Assembly: GCF_019599275.1 (NCBI RefSeq)
Contig: NZ_JAHZTD010000001.1
Span: forward strand, 1,922,001 to 1,986,000
Reading direction: 5' to 3'
Origin: Hymenobacter sp. HSC-4F20
GTDB taxonomy: Bacteria > Bacteroidota > Bacteroidia > Cytophagales > Hymenobacteraceae
Length of the DNA: 64,000 nt
Made by a program: the position numbers and the translations under genes. The notes beneath the pieces are model-generated. The model saw only the letters and a list, made by a program, of their open reading frames with translations, had not been told where the DNA came from and searched no databases. This document shows, in pieces, positions 34,166-43,819 of this stretch. How positions within the stretch are numbered: the first letter of the stretch is position 1; each line of letters begins with the position of its first letter.

Positions 34166-36943
34166 CTACCCGGCCGTGGTATGCATGGCCCGGAACTCGG
34201 AGGGGGACACCTGGTAGCGAGACTTGAAGGAGGTAGAGAAGTAGGACGGCGAGGAGAAGCCCAATTGGTAGGCCACCTCGGCAATAGTCAGGTCGTCGTC
34301 GCGCAATAGTTGGCGGGCTTTAGTCAGGCGAATGCTCTGGATGAAATCCGTAACGCCAGTGCCCAGCACGGCCTTCACCTTCCGGTAGAGCTGTACCCGC
34401 GAAATACCCAGGCTGCGGGCCACGTCTTCCACGCTCAACTCGGGCCGGCTCAGGTTAGCTTCCACAATGGCCGTGAGGCTGGCCAGGAACTTCTGGTCTA
34501 CCCGCTGCGGGGCCACCGTAGCCGTATCCACCGACAGCTCCCGGCGGAAATGCTCGCGCTGCTTTTCACGGTTGCTGAGCAACGTGCGCAGGCTTTCGAG
34601 CAGGAAGGCCGGGTTGAAGGGCTTGGTCAGGTAGAGGTCGGCGCCGGCCTGCACGCCCTCCACCTGCTGCTCGGGGGCGTTGCGGGCCGTGAGCAGCACC
34701 ACCGGAATGTGAGAAGTGCGCCAGTCGCCCTTGAGCTGGGCCACTACCTCCAAGCCACCCAGCCCGGGCAGCATCACGTCGCAGACAATCAGGTCGGGAA
34801 TAGCCTCGGCCGCTAGGCGCAGGCCGGTAGCGCCATCGGTAGCCGTGCTCACCTGAAAGTGGGGCCGCAGCTTCTGAGAGAGAAAGGCGTTGACCTCGGG
34901 GTTGTCTTCAATCACCAGCACCAGGGCCTCGCTCCCCGCCCCCGTGGCGGGCACTGTCTCTGCAGCAAGGGCCGGAGCGGGCGGGGCGCTGTCTTCGTCG
35001 AGCGTAAACGCGGGCGAGGCCGGAGCCACGGCGGAGTGGAGCGCAGCGGGCAGCTCCAGCGGCAAGGTTACAACAAAAGTACTGCCCCGGCCGGGCTGGC
35101 TGCTGAACGTGAGCTGGCCCTGGTGCAGGCGCGTGAGGCCCAGGGCCAGGGCCAGGCCCATGCCGGAGCCCCGGGCCGCAGACTGCTGCCCCTGGTAAAA
35201 CCACTCGAAAATATGGGCTTTGTCTTCGTCCGAGATGCCCCGCCCCGTATCCTCTACGCTTATCCGCACGGCGCGCTCAGCGGGCAGCGCCTGAATGCTG
35301 ACGATAATCTGTCCCCGGTTGGGCGTGAATTTGAGGGCGTTGCTGAGCAGGTTGAAGAACACCTTATCCAGAATGTTCCCATCAAACCAGAGAGGAATGG
35401 CAGGCTCGGCGGGCAGGAAGCGCAGACTGATGCCGCGCTGGCGGGCGGGCCGCTCAAACACATCCATAATTTCGCGTACGAAGGTCACGAGGTTGCCCTC
35501 GGTGGCCCGCACTGGCATCTTGCCCACGCCGATCTTGCGGAAATCCATGAGCTGGTTAACCAGCTGCAGCAGGCGCTGGGCGTTGCGCCGGATCAGGCCC
35601 AGATCGTGGCGCTGGGCGGCGGGCAGCTCAGGCCAGCTCGTGAGCATTTCTTCTACCGGCCCGAGGATGAGCGTGAGTGGGGTGCGCAGCTCGTGGGAGA
35701 AGTTGGTGAAGAAGCGCAGCTTGGCCTCGGTTTCTACGTTAGCTCGCTCGGCAAACGCCTGAATCTGGTTGCGCTGAGACAGGATTTCCTGGTTTTGTTC
35801 CTCCAGCTGCCGGTTGATGCGGCGGTTGGCCCGGAGCGCCCGCCACACTAGCAGGCCCAGCCCAGCCGCCCCAAGCAGAGCCGCGGCCAGCACGTACAGC
35901 ACCGTTTGCTGGCTGGCGTAGGTGTCGCGCTGCCGCTGCAACAGCCGCTGCTGGCGCTGGATGTCCTGCTGCTGGCTGGCGAGCTTCTCGGTCTGGAGCT
36001 TCATGGTGCCCACGTTGGTGGAGTCGATGACCATGGTGCCGAGCAGGTTCTCCTTCTCGTAGGGCTCCCGGCGCAGAATCTTCATAGCCGTACGAATGGC
36101 CTCTTCCCCACCCGGGGGGTAGAGCAAGGTGGCGCTCAGCACCCCATCCTGCACAAACTGAATGCCCCCGTGCGGCCCCGGCAGCCCATCTACCCCTACC
36201 ACCCGAACGCGCTGGTCGAGGCCCAGCTGCTTGCAGACCTGGTAGGCCCCCAAGGCCATCCGGTCGTTGTGGGCGAAAATCAGATTGACCTCCGGGTGCT
36301 GACGCAGCACAGCGGGCAGGCGCTGCACCACCGACGGGCGCTTCCAGTCGCCGCTGACCTGGGCCGCCAGCCGCACGCCGGGGTAGGCGGCCAGCGCCTG
36401 CACCAAGCCCTGGTGCCGGTCGGCGGCCGGAGAAGCGCCGGGCGTGCCCAGCACTTCCAGCACGTTTCCACGGCCGTTCAGCAAATTACCTACGTAGCTG
36501 CCCGCTGCCTGCCCCACGGCCAAGTTGTTGCCACCCACGTAGGCCGTGTAGAGCTTGGAGGTGGTGCGGCGGTCGAGAATAACCACCGGAATGCCCCGGT
36601 TAAAGGCCTCCTCCACAAGGGGCGTAATGGGCTCAGCTTCGTTGGCCGAGACGATAAGCAGGTTGATGTTCTCTCGCAAAAACTCCCGAATCTGCTGCTG
36701 TTGCAGGCGGCTGTCGTCGTGGGCGTCCTTCATGCGGAAGCGCACCTCGGGGTAGAAGCTCAGCTCCTTTTTCATGCCGGCCAGCATGGCCTGCCGCCAG
36801 GCGTCGCCGGTAGTACACTGCGAAAACCCAATGCTGTAACGGGGCTCCGCCGCCCGGCGCGTGCAACTGCCTACCCCCTGCCAGAGGCTCAGCACCAGCA
36901 GGCAGCGCCACAACCCAGGCCAGATACGCGCGGAGGAAAGCAT
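34166..36943 (-). CDS. Hybrid two-component sensor/regulator with sugar-binding-protein sensor (fructan regulator)
   Basis: A 925-residue one-piece signalling protein. Order: signal anchor or lipoprotein-like N-terminus (LVLSLWQGVGSC); periplasmic binding protein-like domain (about 35-310; IGFSQCTTGDAWRQAM, FAHNDRMALGAYQVCK); a membrane span (VLYVLAAALLGAAGLGLLVW, about 355); histidine kinase with FFTNFSHELRTPLTLILGP (His), NALKFTPN, EDTGRGIS and GSGMGLAL; receiver with phospho-Asp in LIVCDVMLPGLGG; and a C-terminal AraC helix-turn-helix (LTIAEVAYQLGFSSPSYFSTSFK). It resembles the Bacteroides fructose sensor BT1754, which has the same sensor type and regulates GH32 genes. It lies upstream of the fructan operon in the same direction. 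Confidence 0.93.
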   Translation of the reverse strand: MLSSARIWPGLWRCLLVLSLWQGVGSCTRRAAEPRYSIGFSQCTTGDAWRQAMLAGMKKELSFYPEVRFRMKDAHDDSRLQQQQIREFLRENINLLIVSANEAEPITPLVEEAFNRGIPVVILDRRTTSKLYTAYVGGNNLAVGQAAGSYVGNLLNGRGNVLEVLGTPGASPAADRHQGLVQALAAYPGVRLAAQVSGDWKRPSVVQRLPAVLRQHPEVNLIFAHNDRMALGAYQVCKQLGLDQRVRVVGVDGLPGPHGGIQFVQDGVLSATLLYPPGGEEAIRTAMKILRREPYEKENLLGTMVIDSTNVGTMKLQTEKLASQQQDIQRQQRLLQRQRDTYASQQTVLYVLAAALLGAAGLGLLVWRALRANRRINRQLEEQNQEILSQRNQIQAFAERANVETEAKLRFFTNFSHELRTPLTLILGPVEEMLTSWPELPAAQRHDLGLIRRNAQRLLQLVNQLMDFRKIGVGKMPVRATEGNLVTFVREIMDVFERPARQRGISLRFLPAEPAIPLWFDGNILDKVFFNLLSNALKFTPNRGQIIVSIQALPAERAVRISVEDTGRGISDEDKAHIFEWFYQGQQSAARGSGMGLALALGLTRLHQGQLTFSSQPGRGSTFVVTLPLELPAALHSAVAPASPAFTLDEDSAPPAPALAAETVPATGAGSEALVLVIEDNPEVNAFLSQKLRPHFQVSTATDGATGLRLAAEAIPDLIVCDVMLPGLGGLEVVAQLKGDWRTSHIPVVLLTARNAPEQQVEGVQAGADLYLTKPFNPAFLLESLRTLLSNREKQREHFRRELSVDTATVAPQRVDQKFLASLTAIVEANLSRPELSVEDVARSLGISRVQLYRKVKAVLGTGVTDFIQSIRLTKARQLLRDDDLTIAEVAYQLGFSSPSYFSTSFKSRYQVSPSEFRAMHTTAG

Positions 36944-37562
36944 GCACCGAAAGTAACAAGAAATTACCTCGACGGTGTGACGGGGCCCGGCGTACCGGCT
37001 GCCTCCTGGCCCATCTACCCTGGCTACCCCATAGCCCCCAGGCCAAGCCCGGCCCGCGAGCAGGCAGCCCCCCTGCTACTCAAGCCCAGCCAGAAACGGC
37101 CACCACCCGGGGACCAAAGCCGGGGGCTAGAGCAGGCTTCGACGGCCCAGCCCCGGGACATTCTTCCGACCCGCATTTAGCAGGTTCCTTCATACCGGCT
37201 TCATGATACTGTACCGTGGTTTGTGCCGTCAACTCAGGACACACGCTTTGCAGCTCCGGTATTTCCACATTTTTTTTCGTTCAGCGCCGTGCGCAGCCCC
37301 GGGTCTTCCGGCGGGCACTCATCGGCTTGCGGCGGTTACCGCGCTAAGTGCCCTGCCAGGCCGGGGGCACCGCGCCGCCAGCCCGTGGGCCCGGGTGCTG
37401 AATAAGATGGGGCAGCATCCGGCGCACTGCCAGCGGGTGGCTCCTTCCAAAGGCCGCCCACTGGCCCGGCTGGCGCAGGCCGCCAACGCCCCGCCCCTCC
37501 GGCGCACCTCCGCCTAACTCCCCTTCTCCAATCACTACCCCTTGCATATCAGTCAGGTTCTT
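36944..37562. other. Intergenic region between the sensor and the efflux operon
   Basis: About 620 bases between two divergently read genes. GC-rich; no reading frame with family features and no clear promoter match for either side, although a TTTG lies at 37221-37224. It must hold the promoters for both the sensor gene and the efflux operon. Confidence 0.35.
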
Positions 37563-38651
37563 ATGAACAGAACATTCCTGCTCACAGTCATGAGCGCGGG
37601 TTGCTTGTACGGTGCTACCAGCTGCTCGCAACACCACGAGGCGAAAGAAGAAAAAGTTAAGTTCCTGGTCACCAGTCCGCTGCAGAAAGACACGACCATC
37701 ACCAAGGAATACGTGTCGCAGATTCACTCCATCCAGCATATTGAGGTGCGGGCCCTGGAGAAAGGCTACCTGCAAAAGATCTTCGTGGATGAAGGCCAGC
37801 ACATTCAGCAGGGCCAGGTCATGTTTCAGATCATGCCTCTGCTCTACCAGGCCGAGCTGAAAAAGGCCGAGGCCGAGGCCAAGTTCGTGAACATTGAGTA
37901 CCAGAACACCAAAAAGCTGGCCGACGGCAACGTGGTGTCCTCAAACGAGCTGGCGTTGTCGCAAGCCAAGCTGGAAAAGGCCAAGGCCGAGGTAGCCCTG
38001 GCCCAGACCCACCTGGGCTTCACGACCATTAAGGCACCGTTCAGCGGTATCATGGACCACTTCCAGGCCCGGCTGGGTAGCCTCGTGGATGAGGGCGACC
38101 TACTTACTACCCTCTCCGACAACAGCAAGATGTGGGTGTACTACAACGTGCCCGAGGCCGAGTACCTCTCCTATAAAACCCACGCCCAGGACAACACGCC
38201 CATGCAGGTAAAGCTGCGGATGGCCAACAACGAGGTGTTCCAGTACCCCGGCGTAGTGCAAACCATTGAGGCCGACTTCAACAACGAAACCGGCAACATT
38301 GCCTTCCGGGCCACTTTCCCCAACCCCAAGGGCCTGCTGCGCAACGGCGAAACCGGCTCGGTGCTGATGACCGTGCCCATGAAAAACGCCCTCATCATCC
38401 CGCAGAAAGCCACTTTTGAGGTGCTGGAGAAAAAGTTTGTGTACGTGGTGGACAGCAAGCGCAAGGTGCACCAGCGGGAAGTAACCGTGGGCGCCGAAAT
38501 GCCGGACCTGTTCCTGGTGTCGGGCGGGCTGCAAGCGGGCGACAAAATCATGCTCGAAGGCATCCGCAAAGTGAAGGAGGGCGACAAAATCGACTTCGAG
38601 TACCAGGAGCCCAAGCAGGTTATTTCCCACCTGAAAACCTACTCGGAGTAG
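37563..38651 (+). CDS. RND efflux periplasmic adaptor (membrane fusion protein)
   Basis: A 362-residue lipoprotein of the AcrA/MexA family. The ATG at 37563 is chosen; the N-terminus ends in LYGATSCSQ, a likely lipobox. The lipoyl half-motifs surround a coiled-coil hairpin (about 75-150, rich in Ala, Glu, Lys), followed by LGFTTIKAPFSGIMDHFQARLGSLVDEGDLL and beta-barrel and membrane-proximal domains (GLLRNGETGSVLMTVP). It bridges the inner-membrane pump and the outer-membrane channel encoded downstream. The pump gene starts 157 bases later, with a palindrome between. Confidence 0.94.
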   Translation: MNRTFLLTVMSAGCLYGATSCSQHHEAKEEKVKFLVTSPLQKDTTITKEYVSQIHSIQHIEVRALEKGYLQKIFVDEGQHIQQGQVMFQIMPLLYQAELKKAEAEAKFVNIEYQNTKKLADGNVVSSNELALSQAKLEKAKAEVALAQTHLGFTTIKAPFSGIMDHFQARLGSLVDEGDLLTTLSDNSKMWVYYNVPEAEYLSYKTHAQDNTPMQVKLRMANNEVFQYPGVVQTIEADFNNETGNIAFRATFPNPKGLLRNGETGSVLMTVPMKNALIIPQKATFEVLEKKFVYVVDSKRKVHQREVTVGAEMPDLFLVSGGLQAGDKIMLEGIRKVKEGDKIDFEYQEPKQVISHLKTYSE

Positions 38652-38669
38652 ACGCCAATCTTTCTGAAG

Positions 38670-38781
38670 AGCGTCCTGTCGAGCCTAGCTGAGACCTCTC
38701 GCGTGCTGACACAGGCTAGTAACGCCCTGATACAGGAGTTACTAGCCAGCGAGATTCCTTGGCTCCGCTCGGAATGACGTG
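38670..38781. repeat. Nested palindrome of the CGTCATTCC family, inside the efflux operon
   Basis: The right end reads GCTCGGAATGACGTGCT, with a degenerate partner on the left; inside are perfect 10-base arms, GGCTAGTAAC (38714-38723) and GTTACTAGCC (38738-38747). It shares CTCGCGTGCTGAC with the element at 52859-52970. Confidence 0.8.
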
Positions 38782-38807
38782 CTAATTATCACGAACAGCG
38801 CATTATC

Positions 38808-41800
38808 ATGTTCAGTAGATTCCTTCGCCGGCCCGTGTTTGCCATCGTTATATCGGTGGTCATTCTCTTCCTGGGCGTCCTGGCCATCAATACCCTACCC
38901 AACTCCCAGTTCCCCGAGATTTCGCCGCCCATGGTGATGGTGAGCACCGCCTACCCCGGCGCCAGCGCTAAAGTGCTGACCGAGTCGGTGCTGATTCCGC
39001 TGGAGCAGGCCATCAACGGCGTGCCCGGCATGAAGTACATGACCTCCGACGCCGTGAGTGCAGGCGAGGCCAACATCCAGATTGTGTTCAACCTGGGCAC
39101 CGACCCCGAGCAGGCGGTAGTAAACGTGAATACGCGCATTGCCCAGATTCTGAACCGCTTGCCGGTGCTGGTGCAGCGCGAGGGGGTAGTGGTGAACCGC
39201 GTGGTGCCCAACATGCTCATGTACGTGAACCTCTACAGCAAGGACAAGAATACCGACATGCGGTACCTCTTCAACTTTGCCGGGGTGAACATGCTGCCCG
39301 AAATCCAGCGCATCGATGGTATTGGCCGCGCGAGCATTCTGGGTAGCCGGCAGTACGCCATGCGCGTGTGGCTGAAGCCGGACCGCATGCGGGCCTACAA
39401 CCTGTCGGTGGATGACGTGATGGAGGCCCTCAACGACCAGAGCGTGATTGGCTCGCCGGGCCGTATTGGGCGTTCCGATGGTAAGGAGGCCTCGGCGCTG
39501 GAATACGTGCTGACTTACCAGGGCCGCTTCAACGACGTGGAGCAGTACAAGAATGTCATCATCAAGGCCAACGCCAACGGCGAAACGCTGCGCCTCAAGG
39601 ACGTGGCCAATGTGGAGCTGGGTAGTGAATTCTACGACATCTACTCCAACCTCGACGGCTACCCCTCCGCCGCCATTGTGCTTAAGCAAACCTACGGCTC
39701 CAACGCCTCCGACGTGATTAAGAGCGTGAAGGCCAAGCTGCAGGAGCTGAAAAAGACCATGCCCCCCGGCATGGACTACAAAATCAGCTACGACGTGTCG
39801 AGCTTCCTCGACGCCTCGACCGAAAACGTAATCCACACCCTGCGCGACGCCTTTATCCTGGTGGCCCTGGTGGTGTTCCTGTTCCTGGGCGACTGGCGCT
39901 CCACGCTCATCCCGATTATTGCCGTGCCGGTGTCGCTGGTGGGCGCCTTCATTGCCATGCAGGCCTTCGGGATGACCATCAATATGATTACCCTGTTTGC
40001 CCTGGTGCTGGCCATTGGTATTGTGGTCGACGACGCCATTGTGGTGGTGGAAGCGGTGCACGCCAAGATGGAGTCAACCCACCTCTCGCCCTACGGAGCC
40101 GTGCGCGAGGTAATCGGGGAAATCAGCGGGGCCATCATTGCCATTACCATCCTGATGACGGCCGTATTCGTACCGGTGGCCTTCATGAGCGGTCCGGTGG
40201 GTATTTTCTACCGCCAGTTCTCGATTACGATGGCCTCGTCCATCGTCATTTCGGGTATTGTGGCCCTGACTCTGACGCCGGTGCTGTGCGCCATGATTCT
40301 GAAGAACAACCACGGCCAGCCCCGCAAGAAAACGCCCATCAACCGCTTCATCGACTGGTTTAACCGGGGCTTTGAGCGCCTGACTGGTCGCTACACCAAC
40401 ATCCTGGAAAAGGTAGTGGACCGCCGCGTGCTCACGTTCCTGGTGCTGGCAGGTTTTGGGGTGGGCATCTTCGGTATCTCCTCTACCCTCCCCTCGGGCT
40501 TTATTCCGGCCGAGGACCAGGGCATGCTCTACGCCATCATCCAGACGCCGCCCGGCTCCACCCTGGAGCGCACCAACGCCCTTTCCCAGCAGCTTTCCAA
40601 GCTGGCCAAGGAAGTGCCCGGCATTGAAAGCATTTCCTCGCTGGCGGGCTACGAGGTACTCACCGAGGGCCGCGGCTCCAACGCTGGTACCCTACTGATT
40701 GACCTCAAGCCCTGGGACGAGCGCAAGGAGTCCATCCACGACATTGTGGAGGGGCTGGAAGAGAAGGCCAAGGAGATACCAGGCGCGACCATCGAGTTTT
40801 TCGAGCCGCCAGCAGTACCGGGCTACGGCGCGGCGGGTGGTTTCCAGCTCCAGATGCTCGACAAAACCTCTACTGGCGACTACAAGGCGCTAGAACAGGT
40901 AAACGAGGACTTCATGCGCGAGCTGAAAAAGCGCAAGGAGCTGGCGGGGCTGTTTACCTTCTTCTCGGCCAACTACCCCCAGTACGAGCTGCAGATTGAC
41001 AACCAGCTGGCCATGCAAAAGGGCGTGAGCATTGGCAACGCCATGAACACCCTGAGCATCATGATTGGCTCGACCTACGAGCTGGGCTTCATTAAGTACC
41101 AGCGCTTCTTCAAGGTGTTCGTGCAGGCCTCGCCGGAGTACCGCCGCCTGCCCTCCGACATCCTGGATCTGTACGTGAAAAACGATAAGGGCGAGATGGT
41201 GCCGTTTTCGGCCTTCATGAAAATCGTGAAAAGCCAGGGCGCCAACGAAATCAACCGCTACAACATGTACCCCACGGCCTCCATCCGCGGCGACGCCGCC
41301 CCCGGCTACAGCTCCGGTGAGGCCATTAAGGCGGTGCAGGAGGTAGCAGCCAAAACCCTACCCCGCGGCTACGACATCGACTGGGGTGGCCTCTCCAAGG
41401 ACGAGGTGAGCCGGGGCAATGAGGCCATCTACATCTTCCTGGTGGTGCTGGCCTTCGTGTACCTGGTGCTGGCAGCCCAGTACGAAAGCTTCCTGCTGCC
41501 GCTGGCCGTTATTTTCTCTTTGCCCGCGGGCATCTTCGGCTCTTTCCTGCTCATCAAAACCATGGGCCTAGCCAACAACATCTACGCCCAGGTGGGCCTG
41601 GTGATGCTGGTGGGTCTGCTGGGCAAGAACGCCGTGCTGATTGTAGAATTTGCGGTGCAGAAGCACGAGGAAGGCATGTCCATCCGCGACGCGGCCATTG
41701 AAGGTGCCAAGGTGCGCTTCCGTCCCATCCTAATGACCTCCTTCGCCTTTATTGCCGGTCTGATTCCGCTGGTGCTGGCTCACGGGGCGGGCGCCATCGG

Positions 41801-41996
41801 CAACCGCACCATCGGCACGTCGGCCCTGGGCGGCATGCTGTTCGGGACCATTTTCGGGGTCGTCATCGTGCCGGGCCTGTACTACATTTTCGGCTCCCTG
41901 GCCGATGGCCGCAAGCTCATTCAGGATGAAAACGAACACCCCCTGTCGGAGTTCGAGCCGCACGTTTTAGTTGAAGAAGTTGAAGCTCATGCTTAA
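38808..41996 (+). CDS. RND multidrug efflux pump (AcrB/MexB type)
   Basis: A 1062-residue inner-membrane pump, normal length for the HAE1 family. FLRRPVFAIVISVVILFLGVLAI is the first span; LAIGIVVDDAIVVVEAVHAKM in span 4 carries the Asp-Asp proton pair and GLLGKNAVLIVEFAVQKHEEG in span 10 the partner Lys. Two large periplasmic loops follow spans 1 and 7. It exports lipophilic drugs, dyes or metabolites with protons. The last codons overlap the start of the channel gene by 8 bases, so the two are translationally coupled. Confidence 0.97.
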   Translation: MFSRFLRRPVFAIVISVVILFLGVLAINTLPNSQFPEISPPMVMVSTAYPGASAKVLTESVLIPLEQAINGVPGMKYMTSDAVSAGEANIQIVFNLGTDPEQAVVNVNTRIAQILNRLPVLVQREGVVVNRVVPNMLMYVNLYSKDKNTDMRYLFNFAGVNMLPEIQRIDGIGRASILGSRQYAMRVWLKPDRMRAYNLSVDDVMEALNDQSVIGSPGRIGRSDGKEASALEYVLTYQGRFNDVEQYKNVIIKANANGETLRLKDVANVELGSEFYDIYSNLDGYPSAAIVLKQTYGSNASDVIKSVKAKLQELKKTMPPGMDYKISYDVSSFLDASTENVIHTLRDAFILVALVVFLFLGDWRSTLIPIIAVPVSLVGAFIAMQAFGMTINMITLFALVLAIGIVVDDAIVVVEAVHAKMESTHLSPYGAVREVIGEISGAIIAITILMTAVFVPVAFMSGPVGIFYRQFSITMASSIVISGIVALTLTPVLCAMILKNNHGQPRKKTPINRFIDWFNRGFERLTGRYTNILEKVVDRRVLTFLVLAGFGVGIFGISSTLPSGFIPAEDQGMLYAIIQTPPGSTLERTNALSQQLSKLAKEVPGIESISSLAGYEVLTEGRGSNAGTLLIDLKPWDERKESIHDIVEGLEEKAKEIPGATIEFFEPPAVPGYGAAGGFQLQMLDKTSTGDYKALEQVNEDFMRELKKRKELAGLFTFFSANYPQYELQIDNQLAMQKGVSIGNAMNTLSIMIGSTYELGFIKYQRFFKVFVQASPEYRRLPSDILDLYVKNDKGEMVPFSAFMKIVKSQGANEINRYNMYPTASIRGDAAPGYSSGEAIKAVQEVAAKTLPRGYDIDWGGLSKDEVSRGNEAIYIFLVVLAFVYLVLAAQYESFLLPLAVIFSLPAGIFGSFLLIKTMGLANNIYAQVGLVMLVGLLGKNAVLIVEFAVQKHEEGMSIRDAAIEGAKVRFRPILMTSFAFIAGLIPLVLAHGAGAIGNRTIGTSALGGMLFGTIFGVVIVPGLYYIFGSLADGRKLIQDENEHPLSEFEPHVLVEEVEAHA

Positions 41997-43428
41997 AAGA
42001 CGCATTTATCAAGGCCTGAGCGCCGCCGCCCTGGCCCTGGCCGTGGCCGCATGCAAAACCCCGCAGCTGACGCAGAAAGCCGAGAGTCGTGCGGTTCCGG
42101 CTACCTACGTGGGCAGCCTCCCGGATTCGACGAACACCACGGGCAAGGTGCAGTGGAAGCAATTCTTCACCGACCCCAACCTGGTAGCCCTCATTGACAC
42201 GGCTCTGCAGCGCAACCAGGAGCTGAACATTACCCTGCAGGAAATCCAGATTGCCCGCAACGAGGTGCAGGTCCGCAAGGGCGAGTACCTGCCCTTCGTG
42301 GGCCTGGGGGCCCGCGCCGATGCGGACCGGCCGGGCCGCTACACCCTGCAGGGCGCCACGGAAGAGCAGGTGGCCATCAAGCCCGACAAGCCCAACCCCG
42401 ACCCGCTGACCAACTACCAGGTAGGCGCGTTTGCTACCTGGGAAGTGGACATCTGGCACAAGCTGCGCAACTCCCGGAAAGCCGCCGCCAGCCGCTACCT
42501 GGCTTCGGTGGAGGGTAAGAACTTCATGGTTACCAACCTAATTGCCGAAATTGCCACCTCATACTACGAACTGCTGGCCCTGGACAATCAGCTGGCTATT
42601 GTGAAGCAGAACATTGCCATTCAAAGCAATGCCCTGGAAGCCGTGCGCCTGCAGAAGGAGGCAGCCCGCACCACCGAGCTGGCCGTGCGCCGCTTCGAGG
42701 CCCAGGTGCACAACACCCAGAGCCTGCAGTACAGCGTGCAGCAGCGCATCGTGGAAACGGAGAACCGGCTGAACTTTCTAGTGGGCCGCTACCCCCGGCC
42801 CATTGCCCGCAACGATGCCTCGTTCAACAGCTTTGTGCCGGCCACCATTCAGGCCGGAGTGCCTGCTCAGCTTTTGCTGAACCGCCCCGACATCCGGCAG
42901 GCCGAGCAGAACCTGGCGGCTTCCAAGCTCGATGTGCAGGTAGCGCGGGCCAATTTCTACCCCTCGCTGCGCATCACGGGCTCGGCCGGCTTCGGGGCCT
43001 TCAAGCCCGGCCTGCTGTTTACTACCCCCGAGTCGATGCTGTACTCACTGGGCGGTGATTTGATAGCGCCGCTAGTAAACCGTAACGGCATCAACGCGGT
43101 GTACTCCAGCGCCAACGCCCGCCAGATCCAGACCGCCTACCAGTACGAGCAGACCATTCTCAAGGCCTACGTGGAGGTAGCCAACCAACTGGCCAACCTG
43201 AATAACCTGGAGAAAAGCTACGGCGAGAAAGCCAAGGCCGTGGAAGCCCTGAACCAGTCCGTCACCATTTCCAACAGCCTGTTCCGCTCTGCCCGCGCCG
43301 ACTACACGGAGGTGCTCCTAACCCAGCGGGAAGCCCTGGAATCAAAGTTCGACCTCACCGAAACCAAGCTGCAACAGCTCACCGCCATGGTGAATGTGTA
43401 CCGGGCGCTGGGGGGTGGGTGGCAATAA
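41989..43428 (+). CDS. Outer-membrane efflux lipoprotein (OprM/NodT family)
   Basis: A 479-residue TolC-like channel. The ATG at 41989 overlaps the pump's stop region; a longer form from a TTG at 41971 is less likely. Lipobox ALAVAAC near residue 22. GAFATWEVDIWHKLRNSRKAA and, in the second half, LLNRPDIRQAEQNLAASKLDVQVARANFYPSLRITGSAGFG are the repeated family blocks, together forming half of each 12-strand barrel and helical tunnel. It completes the tripartite pump. Confidence 0.95.
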   Translation: MLKRRIYQGLSAAALALAVAACKTPQLTQKAESRAVPATYVGSLPDSTNTTGKVQWKQFFTDPNLVALIDTALQRNQELNITLQEIQIARNEVQVRKGEYLPFVGLGARADADRPGRYTLQGATEEQVAIKPDKPNPDPLTNYQVGAFATWEVDIWHKLRNSRKAAASRYLASVEGKNFMVTNLIAEIATSYYELLALDNQLAIVKQNIAIQSNALEAVRLQKEAARTTELAVRRFEAQVHNTQSLQYSVQQRIVETENRLNFLVGRYPRPIARNDASFNSFVPATIQAGVPAQLLLNRPDIRQAEQNLAASKLDVQVARANFYPSLRITGSAGFGAFKPGLLFTTPESMLYSLGGDLIAPLVNRNGINAVYSSANARQIQTAYQYEQTILKAYVEVANQLANLNNLEKSYGEKAKAVEALNQSVTISNSLFRSARADYTEVLLTQREALESKFDLTETKLQQLTAMVNVYRALGGGWQ

Positions 43429-43470
43429 GTACCTTCTGCGAGCGGGGTAGAAACCCGTTCAGAAACCAAG

Positions 43471-43514
43471 AAAAGGCCTGATCCAGCGGTTAGTTCTGCT
43501 GTATCGGGCCTTTT
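43471..43514 (+). terminator. Terminator of the efflux operon
   Basis: AAAAGGCC-GAT-CAG pairs with CTG-ATC-GGCCTTTT around a 10-base loop, 42 bases after the channel gene. Confidence 0.85.
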
Positions 43515-43819
43515 CAATGTACACCGCAGTGCACCGAGCGGGGCCAGCCAACGGAACGGCTTGGCTTCGGGCGGGCAGGCGGAGTGGCGCCCAAGGCCAG
43601 CTGCTGGGCGGGCGCTACCTGCGCCTGGCGGAGAAGTTCCCACTCCTCCCCACCGGGCTGCGGCTGGCACTTATTCACTTGCTTTGGGTAGATCTATACG
43701 TGAAGCTCTGGTTATCTTCGGGTAAGTACCGCTGATGGCGCTGCGCGCTACGTCAGAGCAGGTACAGCTGGTAACAGCTCATGGCCCATCAAGCATTGCG
43801 ACGTCACCAATACCTACCT
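43515..43819. other. Region between the efflux terminator and the CRISPR array
   Basis: About 300 bases with no supported gene. A 72-codon frame at 43517-43735 has no family features and no start signals. This is the trailer side of the array. Confidence 0.4.

Noticed and set aside
29840..36943. A SusC/SusD pair in the fructan locus
   Set aside because: No TonB-dependent receptor or SusD-like frame exists between or beside these genes.
35906..37180. A 424-codon frame on the plus strand
   Set aside because: Opposite strand of the sensor domain of the hybrid regulator and its upstream region; low-complexity product.
43517..43735. A 72-codon frame between the efflux terminator and the array
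   Set aside because: No recognisable features and directly follows a terminator without a promoter.
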